Source: Pelecanus crispus (Eukaryota > Chordata > Aves > Pelecaniformes > Pelecanidae). Taken from it: a stretch of DNA of 64,000 nt. Numbering within the stretch: the stretch's first letter is position 1; every line of letters begins with the position of its first letter. Shown here piece after piece: positions 1 through 12,100 of this stretch. The notes under the pieces are model-generated. The model did no database searches. It was not told the DNA's origin and saw only the letters and a list, made by a program, of their open reading frames with translations. Position numbers and translations under genes: made by a program. The DNA is taken from the NCBI RefSeq assembly GCF_030463565.1, contig NC_134643.1, forward strand, positions 122,556,309 through 122,620,308, in the 5' to 3' direction.

Positions 1-3000
1 TACCCCTGTCCCCGTATTACCGCCCCGTTGACGACTCTGTGCAGCTAGCCAATGAATGGGAAAGTTCAGCCATTCCAGCTGGTAAGAGGGGACAGAAACT
101 TGCAAACAAATGGTCTAGGAGTGAAGAGTAAAAACTTTGCAGAGCAGAAGCCCATCCTGTTGTTCCTAAACATGCAAAATAAATTCTGTCCCATCCCAGG
201 TATTTTTTGCAGTTAAAACCCGTGTACTAATCAGATTGTAAACATTCTCTTTTTATCTCAAATTGAGGCTACACATTTTTCTTATGCATAAAAATGAGGC
301 TATGCATAGTCCTATGCATATCAACAGTATGAAAGAATAAGGTGCATGATGCACATTCATGCTCCGTTAAGCCTACTGCTTAAAAATAGTAGTAGGACAG
401 GCTTGAAGATCCAGTGACACTGTTGCCAGCTAAAGTAACTCACCATGCTGGCAACTCAGTCAAATAATCACTTCCTTTTTTCCCCCAAAGTAACGTATTC
501 TAATACTACTGTCAGCTGAAAAAAAAAAAAAAATATACAGCATAAAGTTTTACATGGGAGCAGGCAAATAGAACAAGCCATATATCATATGTTCAAATAA
601 AATGTAACTATTTTATAACAAAATGTGAGTAAACAATAAGTTTCAGCCGTTTGTTTTGAAACTCAGTATTCTTTGTGCATCCCACAAGTGGTATCCTATA
701 GCAACTTTTATTTAGGCATGTGGCTTGAGAAGAACTTCTGGTGGCAATCCCAGTTTAGGAGGCTCATATCTAGCAGTTGCAGCCTTTCTTTTTCACACTG
801 ACATAAAAAGATGTCATGTAGGCCCTCTGCTGCCCAGCAGTATCTTGCATTAAATATGAAAATTCCAAGAGGCGACATTTCTTTTTATTTTGTCAGTAAT
901 CCAGGAGCAAAAAAAATTTTCTCAAAAGGCCAAAAGCCATTCACAGGGTAGATATTTCTTCTGAAGATCTTCTTCTGTGAGGATTATCACACACTCAGGT
1001 TTTTTTTGTAAGCAATATGTAAAATCCTTAAACTCCAAAACCATTCCCAAACAAGGTACATAATTACCTTAAGCAACCATTGTCTACTATTGTAAAGAAG
1101 GAAGACAGATATGTTTGTTTAAATGATGTTTTAAAATAAAGACAGGTGGCATTTCAGGCAAGGGTCTATCACTAGGTCCTTATAGGAAATAAGAACAGGA
1201 AAGCAGAAACAAGCGAATCACTCCATGTATCCAAGAGGAGAGGACACGAGGATGGAGTGAAGACAAGTCGATTTCCAGAGCCTATCCCTGCGGTTGCCAA
1301 TAGTAAGTCAGCAGGGATGAGCACCAGCCTAGAGACCTTTATCCTCCACAAAAGGTAGGGCTCACCAAGGAGCAGGGCAACTCTTCCACTAGGTCAGGGC
1401 CAGTGGAGCAGAGAAAATAAAAGTGAGGAAGGCAAAACGAACAGTGTCTGATAGCCTTCTCCATCCTGACTTCTTCACAGGGCACACTGAGATTTCAAAT
1501 ATAGGTAGAAGTGAGACGAGGTTACTAACTCAGCTGCTGCCCCTTCCCTATTAACAGGGAAGGGACAGGAGCCATTGACTCTTCCTTGAACTGAGCCTGT
1601 GCACAGACTTGGGGGTTAAACTGAGCTCCTTGGTTGTATTTATCAAGGTAACTGTATAAGAAAATGTAACCCCCTTAAGCAATTTCTTCCCAAGTTTCAG
1701 TTTCCTATCGTGTGTAGTGCAAGTTACCTAAATGTTTTATCTCAACTAGGTGGAATCTCGTCATGAGCCATTGCCTTATTACCTCACCCTTAACTAAAGC
1801 AGTAAAAAGGTGCAATTAAAATAAGATCTATGCAACATAGCACAAACAGTAAAGGGCATGACTGGTGGCACCTCACTGCTTCAGACAGTGTCTTTTTTTT
1901 TTATTTTAAAGTTAAGCTCCGATGCTGTTGGCTTTCTCTGTGCTCCTCCATTGAGAGACCTGGGTGGAGTGTGTTTTGCTTTGGTGAGCCAAATAACACC
2001 AAATCTTGAAAACCTGTGTGGAAAAGGTGCCACAAAACAAAGTAGTTTCAAAAGATACGTTTTAGTGCCTTAGTTTCAACAAAATCCAAGCTGAGGGTGA
2101 AGTGACAATGATAACACTTAGGTATATTTAAAATGTTACACTGTGCAGCATCCAAAGTGCTTTAGCCCTTCACTAAAAGGGACTTGCTGCTCAAGCAGGT
2201 TTACACTGTGCTGAGAAAATTTACGTATGCATTAATGCAGGACCCATTCACACACCTTGTTGTCATTGGAAGGGGATGTCGTGAATGCAGGCACATTTTC
2301 CCCTTCCTCGTACTGGCTCTGGTGCTCACCTAAGCATAGTCAATTCACTGAGATTTCATAAAACTAATCTGAGGGGAAAAAAAAAAAATACCCCAAACCA
2401 CACCCAATCCAAAACAGACTTCTGTAAGCTGAACTGGCTTAAAGTGCAATCAGCCAAGGTCTAGAGACACTAACAGTGAATGGATGGGACAACAGAGATG
2501 AGCAGAAGAACTTGAGGGCAAGACCTGCCTTTCAGGCAGCAGCAATCTACTCTCATCACTGCACACATAACATTTAACCTTAGCTGCCGCCTATTTAAAA
2601 GCTGCAATACCTTAGCTTCCCAACACTGGGATTCAGGAAACCTGATGCAGGCATTCAAGTTTCTTTATACAAAAGCCATGGTCCTTGCCCAGAGCGTCTT
2701 AACTCCTACCTTTCCTAGAGCCTAGGCTAGGCTACAAAATGGCCCAGCAGTGACAGCACTTCCCCCAAACACAAAAAACCAAGCCCAGTGTCACCGAGGA
2801 GGTTCAAACCCCACCCCCACCCCACCCCCAGTCCCTGGAGAAGAGCTTTTATCACTTGGCTTTGGACTAAATGAGAAGGTTCATTCTTCCTCTTGAAGCT
2901 AGGCAGAAGGAAAAGAAACGAGGGCTCACAGGAGACAGCAAGAACACAGAACTGGGAAGGCTGTGCAATTCAGCTGCCTCCCCACCGAGTGTAGTACTAG

Positions 3001-5200
3001 TTTCTAGCCCTAGCAGTCAGGACCATTTATGCGCAGAGACCTGTAACGGGATAAAACATTGAAACAACCACTTGGAGAAGCAGCCAAAACCTGGGACTTC
3101 CTCATCCCAACTTCAACAGCTAGGCTGCTGCCACAGTCCCTCCCGGGAACCTGCCATCCTTTACTCGGCTTCTGAACTCGCCGGCAGCCAGACTGCACGG
3201 TCCCAAACCCCCTCAGGCTGAACCGGGTTCTTCTGCTTGCTGAATTAATGCTCTAATCAGCAGGCCGAGTCATTTCTTAAGAGTCCACTTCACGTTATGA
3301 GCACACACATATCTCGGTACACATGAGGTGAGCTCCGAGCTGGCCTTCTCAGTGACTCTCTGCCAACTGCTGGACTCCGCTCAAGCTTGGAGACCAACCG
3401 GAGCCTGAAACGCGCAAGCTGCAGGTCACCGACTGGAGTTTCACAACTGGCTTGCGCTGCCCTTTGCCAGTGCAGCTTCCCATTGGTGCCACCAACTTCT
3501 CCACCTCCAGTCTCTCCTTCCCTCTCTCACCCGTGTGTGCCAAGGATGTGTGGTCATTTGGATCAGGCAGCCAATAGTGCTGGAAAGCTAACACTACAAG
3601 AGTAACCAATGCAGTAAAGTAAATATATATATATATGCACATAAAAAGGAAATACTTTTCTGCCAGTTCAGTGAGCTAAACCAACTCACTGAGGGATGAA
3701 GTGATCACCACAGCCAGTACAAGGGAAGCAGCAGCAGAAGGCAGGCAGAGAGGGTGAAAAGAGCTCAGTTTTGCTGCAGCAAACTGCTCATCAGCCCAGC
3801 TGTCCTGTACACGGCACCCTCAGATCATCTTGATTGACTGAGAGACCGTAATACAACCGGCGGCAAACACTGCTTTACAATTTACCTTCTCACCCAACTG
3901 CTCGTTCCCACCTCTTGCCCCAGCCTGTTTATGGTCACAGGGCAAGTCGAATCAGAGAATCAAATGAACGCTGTGGAAGGGAAGAAATCCATGTCTCTCC
4001 ACATTTTTTTCCTATATGGATCAGTTTCCTGAGGGAATTCACCGTACCAATTGTGCAGGCAGCTCTGCTGGTGCAATGCATGGTGCAGAAACAACCAACC
4101 ATGGTGCCTAAACTGGCAAAACGGCGAAAACACGATGATGGAACTGCAAGTTTAGGCTAGGGCAGCATTAAGTTCATTCTGAAGGAAAACAGCACGGCCT
4201 TTAGAGAACTTTTAATTTCCTCAGCTTTCAATACTGTAAAGAATTGCTTAAGGAGTTCAGAGGCCTCCAGAATCAGGGGGCAATTATGGTTTCTAGTTAT
4301 AGCTTTGGGTTTAAATAAGCTTCTTTTGCTCATGCATTTTATTTAGGACTAATTCCTGGCTCTCACCTGGCCACATAGTGTGGTGCATCAGCCAGCTTTA
4401 TAAAACAAAAAAATCCAAGAAAAGTCATTATTATCTGTGTTTCATCCCTGCAGAAACCAGAGCATCATACTGAAGGCCTGACTCAGAGCTGAAAAGAAAA
4501 CATATGTCTTTAATGGCCTGAATCGAAGATCTGCAAGGCAGGCATCTTGCCTCCCGGTGTGATCCTCCGAACGGCTGGATTGTGTGTTTCCTAGGCAAAA
4601 TGTTACTGCAAGTTTCACTACTAAAAATAAATGGACCTTAAAAGTTTTATCACCCTCCCCAAAGTACTGAATTTTGACACGTTGAACTCTATGAGGGAAG
4701 CTGGAAGCACTCAGTATCCTTCACCATCAAAAAGCCTGAGCAGAAGCTACAAGGTGAGAATCAGAATGAACGAGGGAGGGAAAAATGCCCTTTCTGTGTT
4801 ATTATTTCAGTTATGCACACAACATAGTGAAATAAGTATTAACTCTGCTCATTAATTTCAAGTATCCACTGGATAGATTAAAAAAAAAAAAAAAAAAGAC
4901 GGCCAATGTTAAAGTTGGTAAGCCCCCAACTTCGCAAACAGCAGAGAGAAGAATCAAAATGAGTCAAAGTCCAAAACGAGAGAGGTTAAAAGTTTAATAT
5001 TTAGTTTAAAGCAAATATTTCACCACTTTTTCAAAGCCAAACAGAGCAGAGGGGGAAAAAAAAAAAACAAAACAACAACCCCTAGGAATAAAAGCCACGT
5101 GCGTTATCAAATACTTTAATGTGCAGTACGTTTAAAAACGCTACGCACCAAGCTCCCCAGATGTAAATCTGGTCAGGAGACGCGCAGTTTAAATAAGTGT
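1..5200. other. Non-coding 5' stretch, no supported exon
   Basis: I see no open frame longer than about 100 codons here and no segment resembling the first coding exons of GART, the leftward gene expected next to SON in vertebrates. The sequence is mostly AT-rich with short homopolymers (A runs near 519-531 and 4880-4897) and a short TA repeat at 3622-3636. The likeliest reading is the first intron or 5' flank of a leftward GART whose coding exons lie left of the window. That rests on synteny, not on anything seen here. Confidence 0.4.
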
Positions 5201-5558
5201 ATAAATGAATAAGCCGTCAGCACCGGGTCACCACACGCCCCTCCGCGGTGCGGGGCAGAGCAGGACGCGGGACGAACGAAAGCCGCCCGGGTTTTTAGGC
5301 GAGGCCCGCTCTCCGCGGCGGCCTGGGTGCAGCGGGGGCCGGCAGGAAGGCGCCGGGCCGCTGCCGGGCCCCCCCGCCATTTTACCGCCCGGGCAGCGGG
5401 CAGCACATGGCCCCGGCCCCGCCGCCGCCGCCTCGCCCCCCCCCCCCCCCCGCACTGCCGCCGAACAGCCCGGCCAAGGCAGGCTGGCTACGGGCGGCGA
5501 CAGCGGGACGGAGCGGCCCGCGGAGCCTGCCCTTCTCCAGAGCGAAAGAAAAACTTAC

Positions 5559-5700
5559 TTTCCTTCAGGGGGATTTTAAGGAGCGGGAAGGCATCCTCCG
5601 CCGCGCCGCCAAAAACTACAGTACCCAGGGGGCACCGCGACATGGCGGCGGGTCGGCCCGGGGGCGGGGGCCGGGAAGCGGGGCGGGAGGGAGGGAAGGA
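5559..5700 (-). other. Candidate leftward non-coding first exon (GART?)
   Basis: On the minus strand the sequence ends in GGAAA followed by the near-consensus donor GTAAGT at 5558-5553. The exon edge is 5559; the 5' end (about 5700) is a guess from the CpG-island core and the ZNF143-like site. No start codon with a meaningful frame is obvious, so it would be a 5'UTR exon. GART has a non-coding first exon in mammals, but there it starts very close to SON; here the two promoters would be about 3.3 kb apart. It could instead be a lncRNA. Confidence 0.35.
5614..5628. promoter_or_regulatory. ZNF143/THAP11-type element
   Basis: AACTACAGTACCCAG closely follows the ZNF143 (Staf) consensus ACTACAnnTCCCA, which is found near transcription starts of housekeeping promoters. 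It sits in the CpG-island core, 50-65 bases from the candidate minus-strand donor. Confidence 0.5.
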
Positions 5701-5760
5701 AGGGTGGTCAATGTCTCGGCTTGCGGACCCATTAATTGGCTTTTGCACGTAAATTCTTCA

Positions 5761-7640
5761 AGTCTAGAAATATCTTCCGCTCGGGGCGGCTGCTGCCTGC
5801 GGAGCGTGCTGAGCCGGGCCGCGAAGGTGCTAGAGCCGGCCGAAAAACCTTGCCTATATGTAGGTTATTGTTTTGCCTTTATCTAGGAAGTAGAGTATCG
5901 CTCCAGAGGGCAAAGGTGACAGTTTATTAAGCTGGCTGGGTAAGACTGTACAAAGATTGATTTTGTTTCTGTGTCCCCGCAGGGGGAATGCTCCTGTGTA
6001 TCTTTAAGTACTGGGTAGGAGCAACTCCTTAGTTTGTACCACACTGAGCTTTCTACATTATGAAACCAAAGAATATTGGGCAACGTTTAGGCCAATTTAG
6101 CATTAAAATGGTGCAACAATACTGTTAATGAATTAAAACAGATTTGATCCGTAGTTTTGCTTCTCCCCCACCCCCAAGAGCTATAACGTGAAAACCTCAG
6201 TGTTCTTTGTAAATCAGCTTATGAAATACAGGTTTAATAAATATCGTTTGCATGTTTAATCACACCTTTGACTCTTGCTTTAAAAGGGAACAGTCACATG
6301 AATAAATGCTCTAAGTAGTACTGACAATTGCAGCAGAACTGCTATTAGTAAAGTCCCATAATACTACGTTTACAAATTGAACAGTAAATGTATTGGCAAC
6401 AATCACTGGTCTTGACAAGATGAAAGTAAAATACTTAACTAATCTGAAAACTACCTAACACCTAAGTGAATGAAGGTGTTTAACTGAAGGGTTGTGGTTT
6501 TTTACAGCAACGGAGATGGGAAGGCAGAGCAAGAATTGTTATTTTCTTGTGGGGCTGTGGATCCTCATTTCTATGAAGAGTGATTTTTGTGGTTATTACT
6601 TTGTCCGTGTTAATTTTTAGGGAAGCAGAGCGAAATATGCAGCACGCATTAAAATCCTTCCCTGGCTTTTTTTTGTACCTTTCTTCATGGTTTTCCTTGT
6701 CTAGATGGAGGCCTACACTGGTAGGGATGCAGTTAATACAAATTAACTGCGGTTGAAAAGGGTCCCTTTCCTGAGGGTGGGCATGTCCATGGCGTGGGCT
6801 CCCCTTGGCCTGCATAGGAGGTGTGATCCCTGCCTGGAACAGCTTTTCTGACCGAAGCCCCTAATGCAGGCTAAGTCACGCCAGTCAAACCTGCTGTTCT
6901 CTTGAGTACAGCTGGGGTTTTTTTGGAAAGTGCAAGTTAGGATCACGTGCTGAAAGCCTTTGCAGCTTTGTTGTTACGGCAGGGTCCTTACTAGCAACCT
7001 TATGCCTACACAGAACATAACTACTTGTTTCTGCGTAAAAGCATGCCTGGTCTAGACAAGGCCATTTGCATCAGGGGAATCTAAATATGTCTGAAATTGT
7101 TCAAGTGAAACGTTTTCAATCTTTAGCCGATTGAACACCAGAAATTAGATACCGTATTCTGTTGGCAAGACTTAAAATGTATCAATGTTGGCATGGCATG
7201 AAAGGTACGGGTTATTTGTAAAAGGGCCTCTTAAATAGAGCTGCTTTCTGTTTCAAATGTAATAAATTGACCGTGACATAAAAGTAAGCGAATTGATCCA
7301 AGTATCAAAATTTTCCAAAGTTAATACCAAGGCACGCCGCCTCCCAGCAATACACGGTAAAGAACAATGCTGCTTTTAAAGGGTCTTGCGAGTGATTATT
7401 AAACCACGTTGAACTGGAGGCTGACGTTGCCAATAAAGACCCCAGCAGCAATTAAATGGTTATACCCGGGTTTTGAGTTATTTTAAATTTACTTCAGGTC
7501 AACTAATGCCCCTAAGTTACTACTTCACAACACCAGAAGAAACTCTATGCGGGAAGAGTCTTCCAGCTGTAGGATTATTCGGTTTTACACGGAGGATGGC
7601 CAAGTCGTATTTGTACACCTACATACTCGAGAATCGGTTT
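5761..7640. other. Spacer between two CpG islands, nothing recognised
   Basis: AT-rich single-copy sequence between the two islands. The only open frames are short and lack coding character. A leftward transcript from the second island or an upstream SON exon could cross it, but I find no convincing exon. Confidence 0.4.
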
Positions 7641-8150
7641 CGGGGCAGCATGAAGGGGACCCCCGAGGTGGCTGCAGTCGGGACAAATTTCGGTTTGCAA
7701 AACACCCGGCAGAAGACACGGCTTTGCCGGTGGGCTGAGGCCGGGGCCGCCTTTCGCTCAGGTGCCATTTATTTATTGGCGGCGGCGTTTTCCTCCTCTT
7801 TCTTTGTTCCTTTAATTCCCCTGCCATCTCGCGGGGCGCCCGCCCGCGCCGCCCGGCCCCGCAGCCAGCCCCCGGAGCACATGTGCGTGTCACAGCCGGG
7901 CCGCCCGCTCTGCCGGCGGAGGGGGAGGGCGCCTTTCGCATGGAGCCGCTCGGTAAGTGAGGGCAGCGCAGCGCCGGGCCCTGTGATGCAGCACTCGTGT
8001 GCGGGCCGGCCCCCCTGCTAGGCGCTCGGCACACGGGGCGGCGGAGGCGCGGGGCTTGGCCCCGCTCCATGGAGACCAATGGCATCGCTCCCACCCGCCC
8101 CCAGCGGCCCCGAGCCCGCCGGCACGCACAGCCGCACGCTTCAGCCCACC

Positions 8151-8191
8151 ATGGCCCCGCCGCCGCCGCCGCCGCTCCGGCCCTCGGCGAG
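8151..8191 (+). other. Candidate alternative SON first exon (coding part)
   Basis: A start codon in excellent context (CCCACCATGG) opens 13 codons beginning MAPPPPPP, followed by a strong donor (GCGAG/GTGAGT at 8192). The open part is 41 nt and ends in phase 2, exactly the phase that SON exon 2 (9921) accepts, so splicing to exon 2 would give an in-frame SON with a proline-rich N terminus in place of MATNIEQIF. A second plus-strand donor (CTCG/GTAAGTG) lies at 7953. There is no independent support; phase agreement alone has a one-in-three chance. Confidence 0.25.
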
Positions 8192-8918
8192 GTGAGTGCC
8201 GGCCGACGGGGCTTCTCCGCGGAGGCCCCGGCGGCTCCGGGCCCCGGTGGTCGCCGGAGACGGCCGCCATCGCGGCGGGGGAAGCGGGGGGGAAGGCTGG
8301 CTGGCTGGCTGGGTGGGTGGTTGTACGTGGGGGGGGGCGGGAGACGGGGACTGGGCCGCGGGGACCGGCGGCCACCGGCCACCATGGTGTCCTCCACCGA
8401 CTCCCCCTTCTCTCCCTCCCCTCCCCGGTCTCCCGGAGGCTCAGGAGCAGCTTTTGGGCGTACGGGGCGCGAGAGGGGCCGAGAACGGCGGGGAGGGGGG
8501 GAGGGGACGTCGGTGTGGGGGTAGAACGGCAGTTAACGGTTTCATCCGTTGGGGGGGGGGGGGCAGGGCGGCCCGCCGGGGCTTTGCCTCTCGCGGGGTG
8601 GGGTGGGGTGGGGGGTGCGGTGGGGGTGGGGGTGCCGCCGCCGGGAGGCGCGCGGCCGCCCGGTTGTGGGCGCGCGGCCGGCGGGGTGGGGGTGAGTGCG
8701 GCAACATGGCGGCGGCGCGCGCTCCTGCGGGGGGAGGGGGGGGAGCGGCGAACTTCGCCGAGACACGAGACTTCCCCCCCTCCTCCCTTCCCCCCCCCGG
8801 AAGCCAGCCGGCGCTGGCGCTCTATGGCCTCGGCTCAGCGCTAGAGCGGCCCTCCGGAGGCTCGGGCCGTTCTCTTCCCCCGCCCCCCAGCCCCCGCAAC
8901 GTCATCCGTTAGAGGGCA

Positions 8919-8996
8919 GCCAATCGCGAGAGGGTATCTAGCGAGTACGTCAGCAAAGGGCCCTCGGCCCCTGGCTGCGGCGGTGCATTGTGGGAT
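8919..8996 (+). promoter_or_regulatory. SON: SON core promoter elements
   Basis: In order: CCAAT box (GCCAATCG, 8919-8926), CRE-like TACGTCAG (8946-8953) and ZNF143-like GCATTGTGGGAT (8985-8996). They lie 80-160 bases before the start codon, so the main start site is probably near 8990-9030. There is no TATA box, as expected of a housekeeping CpG promoter. Confidence 0.5.
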
Positions 8997-9075
8997 ACCG
9001 GAGGCCTCGCGTCTCGGCAGGAAGGAAAGCGGAGCGCGGAGCGGGGGGGCGGGCGGGCTGTGTGGTAGGGCTGTC

Positions 9076-9164
9076 ATGGCGACTAATATCGAGCAGATCT
9101 TTCGGTCCTTTGTGGTTAGCAAATTCCGGGAGATCCAGGAAGAGCAGCAGCAGCAGAACAGCGG
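9076..9164 (+). CDS. SON: SON coding exon 1
   Basis: The start codon at 9076 has G at -3 and +4. The 29 complete codons encode the conserved SON N terminus, ending in a glutamine run. Donor AGCGG/GTAACG, phase 2. The in-frame continuation stops at once in the intron, confirming the exon edge. Confidence 0.95.
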
Positions 9165-12100
9165 GTAACGAGCCTGCCCGGGGCGGCGGGGGAGGCGACG
9201 CAGCCGCGCTGGCGCCGGGGCCGGGGCCTAGCGCGCGGGGAGAGGAGGGGTGTGCTGGGGGTGGGGGGGCGAAGTGCGCGGGCCCCGCCTTGGGACGGAG
9301 GGAGACGGGCCGGGGCCTAGGCCTCTTGTGGGTTGTTTCGGCGTCAACAGGGCGAGGCCCGGGGGCTCGCGGCCTTGCGAGCGCCTTGAGCGAAAAGACA
9401 GCGGGGGAGAGGTGGGGGGAGGGGCGGGCGGGCGCACGCGTTGTCTCCTGGTGAATGCGCACCCGTTTTCACTCGGGGGTTTTCGGTGTTGGTCTCTTGT
9501 GTCGAGGCAAGAGGGGAAGGGGCGAGCGTCTGTGTGATTTATCTTACTGCTCTTCCTACATTTAAGCTCGCCTGGTTTTCCCCATCCTCATCTCACAAAG
9601 TAACCAAAATTGCTGGAGAAGAGTGAGTGATGGGTGCTTATTTTGTGAGGGGAGCCTGTACAAGTTCTCACATAAAGCACGGGGACTGTGGCGTATTCGA
9701 GAACATATTTTCCTCCCTTGTGCCTAATACTCAGTTGTCACAACGTGTTCTGTTGTGAATAAATTAAAGTTAATCAAGAGGTAGATGTTTCACTATAAGC
9801 ATGGCTTCTTCAGGAGGCTAAATACTGTTTTGAAGGGTTGAGTATAATAAATGCTTATGAATTAAAAGGTCAAAAAAGGCTCAAAATTGCTTGTATTATG
9901 TTGATATTTTTTTTGGTTAGTGGAAAGGTAGAAGGCCAGCCCAATGGTGACACAATCCCAGCTGAGCAAGCCAACCCTTCAGATGACACTGGTGCTGGTG
10001 CTGGGAGTCGTCAGAATGATCAGATAGTGCAGAAAATAGAGGAAGTGCTCTCTGGAGCCCTTGATACAGAGCTGCAGTGCAAATCAGGTAAATGAAAATG
10101 CATTTGGCAAATATATTCTTGTTTAAGAAGCTTGTCATAGTGCTTAAAATTGAATCAGTTTTACGGAGATAAAAAAGTACTTTTCAGTACTGCTCCTCTC
10201 ACCGAGCTTCGTCTGACAAGTTGTATGTTTGTTGTAATGTTTGTTAAGTGGTTTTTTTTTTTTTTCCTGTTGTGATTTACAGCCATAGATGGACAGAGGA
10301 ATACATAATGTAAAAATTGAAGCTGGTTATTATATGGAAGCATTACTTAGCATGCGGAAAAAGTTATTTTTCTTTTCTTTCCATTACAATAATGCTAAAA
10401 CATAAATTATATCCACATATATGTATATATAATTGTGCTTTATTTTGTATATCCCTACTTCAGGGTCTCAATGAGCAGTTCTTACTAACAAAGCTAGTAC
10501 TGATGGATAGAAGCATTGTTTGTTGTGTTGTTTTGGATTGGTTTGCACAATTATTTCTAAAAATAATTTATTAGAATTCAGAACTGTATAATTAACTCTT
10601 CTGTCAGAGTAAGATGCTTTGTTGTTTTAAAATGAATAATGCACTTATCTTTAAAAGGTAGATACTCAGATTGCAGTCTTCCAAAGGTTAAGAAATTTTT
10701 GTGTAGCCATCTTGTAACTTCAATAAATTGCTGTATTTATTGTGCCAAAAAGTTGCATATGAGTATCCCTTCTCATGGGACTAGTCCTTTCTGTAAAATT
10801 CCTGAATTGTGAGAGTTAGTGAGATGAAGGCTTTAATTATTGCATTTCTAAACTTCTGGAGTTCAAACATAGGTGACTGCTGTGTGCTTGGTAAGTATAG
10901 TTCCAGAGTGATTTTTTTTTTTTTTTTTTAAGAGGCAGCATAGAAAATTGTTTATTTCATACATTCTGTTTGCATGGTTTTGGAATTGCTTTTTCTTTCT
11001 GTTATGCACAGTGGTTTGTTTACCTTGAGCATTTTCAACAGTCTTTTGCTTATGCTGTACAAGCAGCGCTTTAGGCTGGCTTTTTTGGGGAGGGTTTTTT
11101 TTGTATTTTTGTTCTTCTGTTGTGGAAGAATGAGGCAAGCTAACATGGTAATAAATAGGACCTATTAACCTGCAAGTTAATAAACTTAACCTGTGGTAAA
11201 CGTTCCCACTGTTCATATCTGGGGGAAAAAAGAAACCAACATTGCTGTTGGACAACAGATTACCTGAAAATGCTATGTAGAAAAGTTCACTTGACTCTGC
11301 TTCCATTGTCCTCTTTCATTGCATTTACAACAATGTTGGTGGAAACACTATTTTTTTGTTAAACTGCTGATTCCGTAAAAATGTGTGTGCTTAAAACTAC
11401 CCGAGATACTTGTTTATGGAATCTTAAGTCATGTTCATTTAATAGGATTATAATTACCAATGGTTTTTGAATGATTTTGCATTGTTCACTTGAAAGAGTA
11501 TGCTTTGTAATCACAGCCAGATTATAATTGGAGAATCCATATTGCTGCACTGGCCAGTATAAACATAATCATTGAAGATAACATACAAGTAGACTTGAAT
11601 ATATAGCTCAGATTTAATAGAAATTATAACATGTTGCCTTTAATAGAAGTACCTTTCTCGTGAAAACATGGCACTAGATCCGAAGAAGGGTAAGAACCTA
11701 CCACAGGTTAAATTCAGAGGGAAATGAGATACAGAAGTAAAAGAAGGTGATTTAAACGTCAGTCTTCCTCTTTTCTTTCCCCCTCAGTGGTTGCTTGTCC
11801 CTGCAGTCACCTGAGTTTATTAGTTACTTTCCTGTTGGAAGGAAAAGCTCTGTTAGGTACTTGCAGGTTTGCAGTTGCTTGTGGCAGCTGCAGTCCAGTC
11901 TGAGCAGCTGGTTGCCTGCAATGCTTTAAAGCTTGTTTGGGATTGGGGAATTAGATGCTGTTTCCCCAAATGTGTTTGAAGAACTTAGCGAGGAACTTAG
12001 TAAATGTGCTTAGATGATTTCTAATACTCTAGTAATATTGGGCTCACTTACAAGTTAAAGCCTGGTAGGGGATAATGGGCTGGCCACATTTCATACAGTA

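Larger units (their letters stand above)
5205..5760. promoter_or_regulatory. CpG island, probable promoter of a leftward transcript
   Basis: Base composition switches abruptly from AT-rich to strongly GC- and CpG-rich, with GC boxes, a 16-base C run at 5436-5451 and a CATGGCGGC YY1-like core at 5640-5648. A ZNF143-type element lies at 5614-5628, and a strong minus-strand splice donor (GGAAA/GTAAGT) sits at its left side, with the exon edge at 5559. Together these suggest a CpG-island promoter driving a minus-strand transcript with a non-coding first exon. By synteny this would be GART, but no coding sequence confirms it. Confidence 0.55.
7640..9480. promoter_or_regulatory. SON: SON CpG island and promoter region
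   Basis: About 1.8 kb of very GC- and CpG-rich sequence surrounds SON exon 1. It holds long G-rich tracts (8551-8650), several GC boxes, a CCAAT box at 8919-8926, a CRE-like TACGTCAG at 8946-8953 and a ZNF143-type GCATTGTGGGAT at 8985-8996, all within 160 bases upstream of the SON start codon. The many open frames on both strands here are by-products of GC richness and the lack of AT-rich stop codons. Confidence 0.8.

Noticed and set aside
1-5200. GART coding exons expected on the minus strand
   Set aside because: Searched by eye for the conserved VLVIGSGGREHALAWK and GPEAPL segments and found neither; the coding part must lie outside the window.
7473-8912. Long overlapping open frames on both strands of the SON CpG island
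   Set aside because: GC richness removes stop codons; the frames are proline/arginine/glycine low complexity without conserved motifs.
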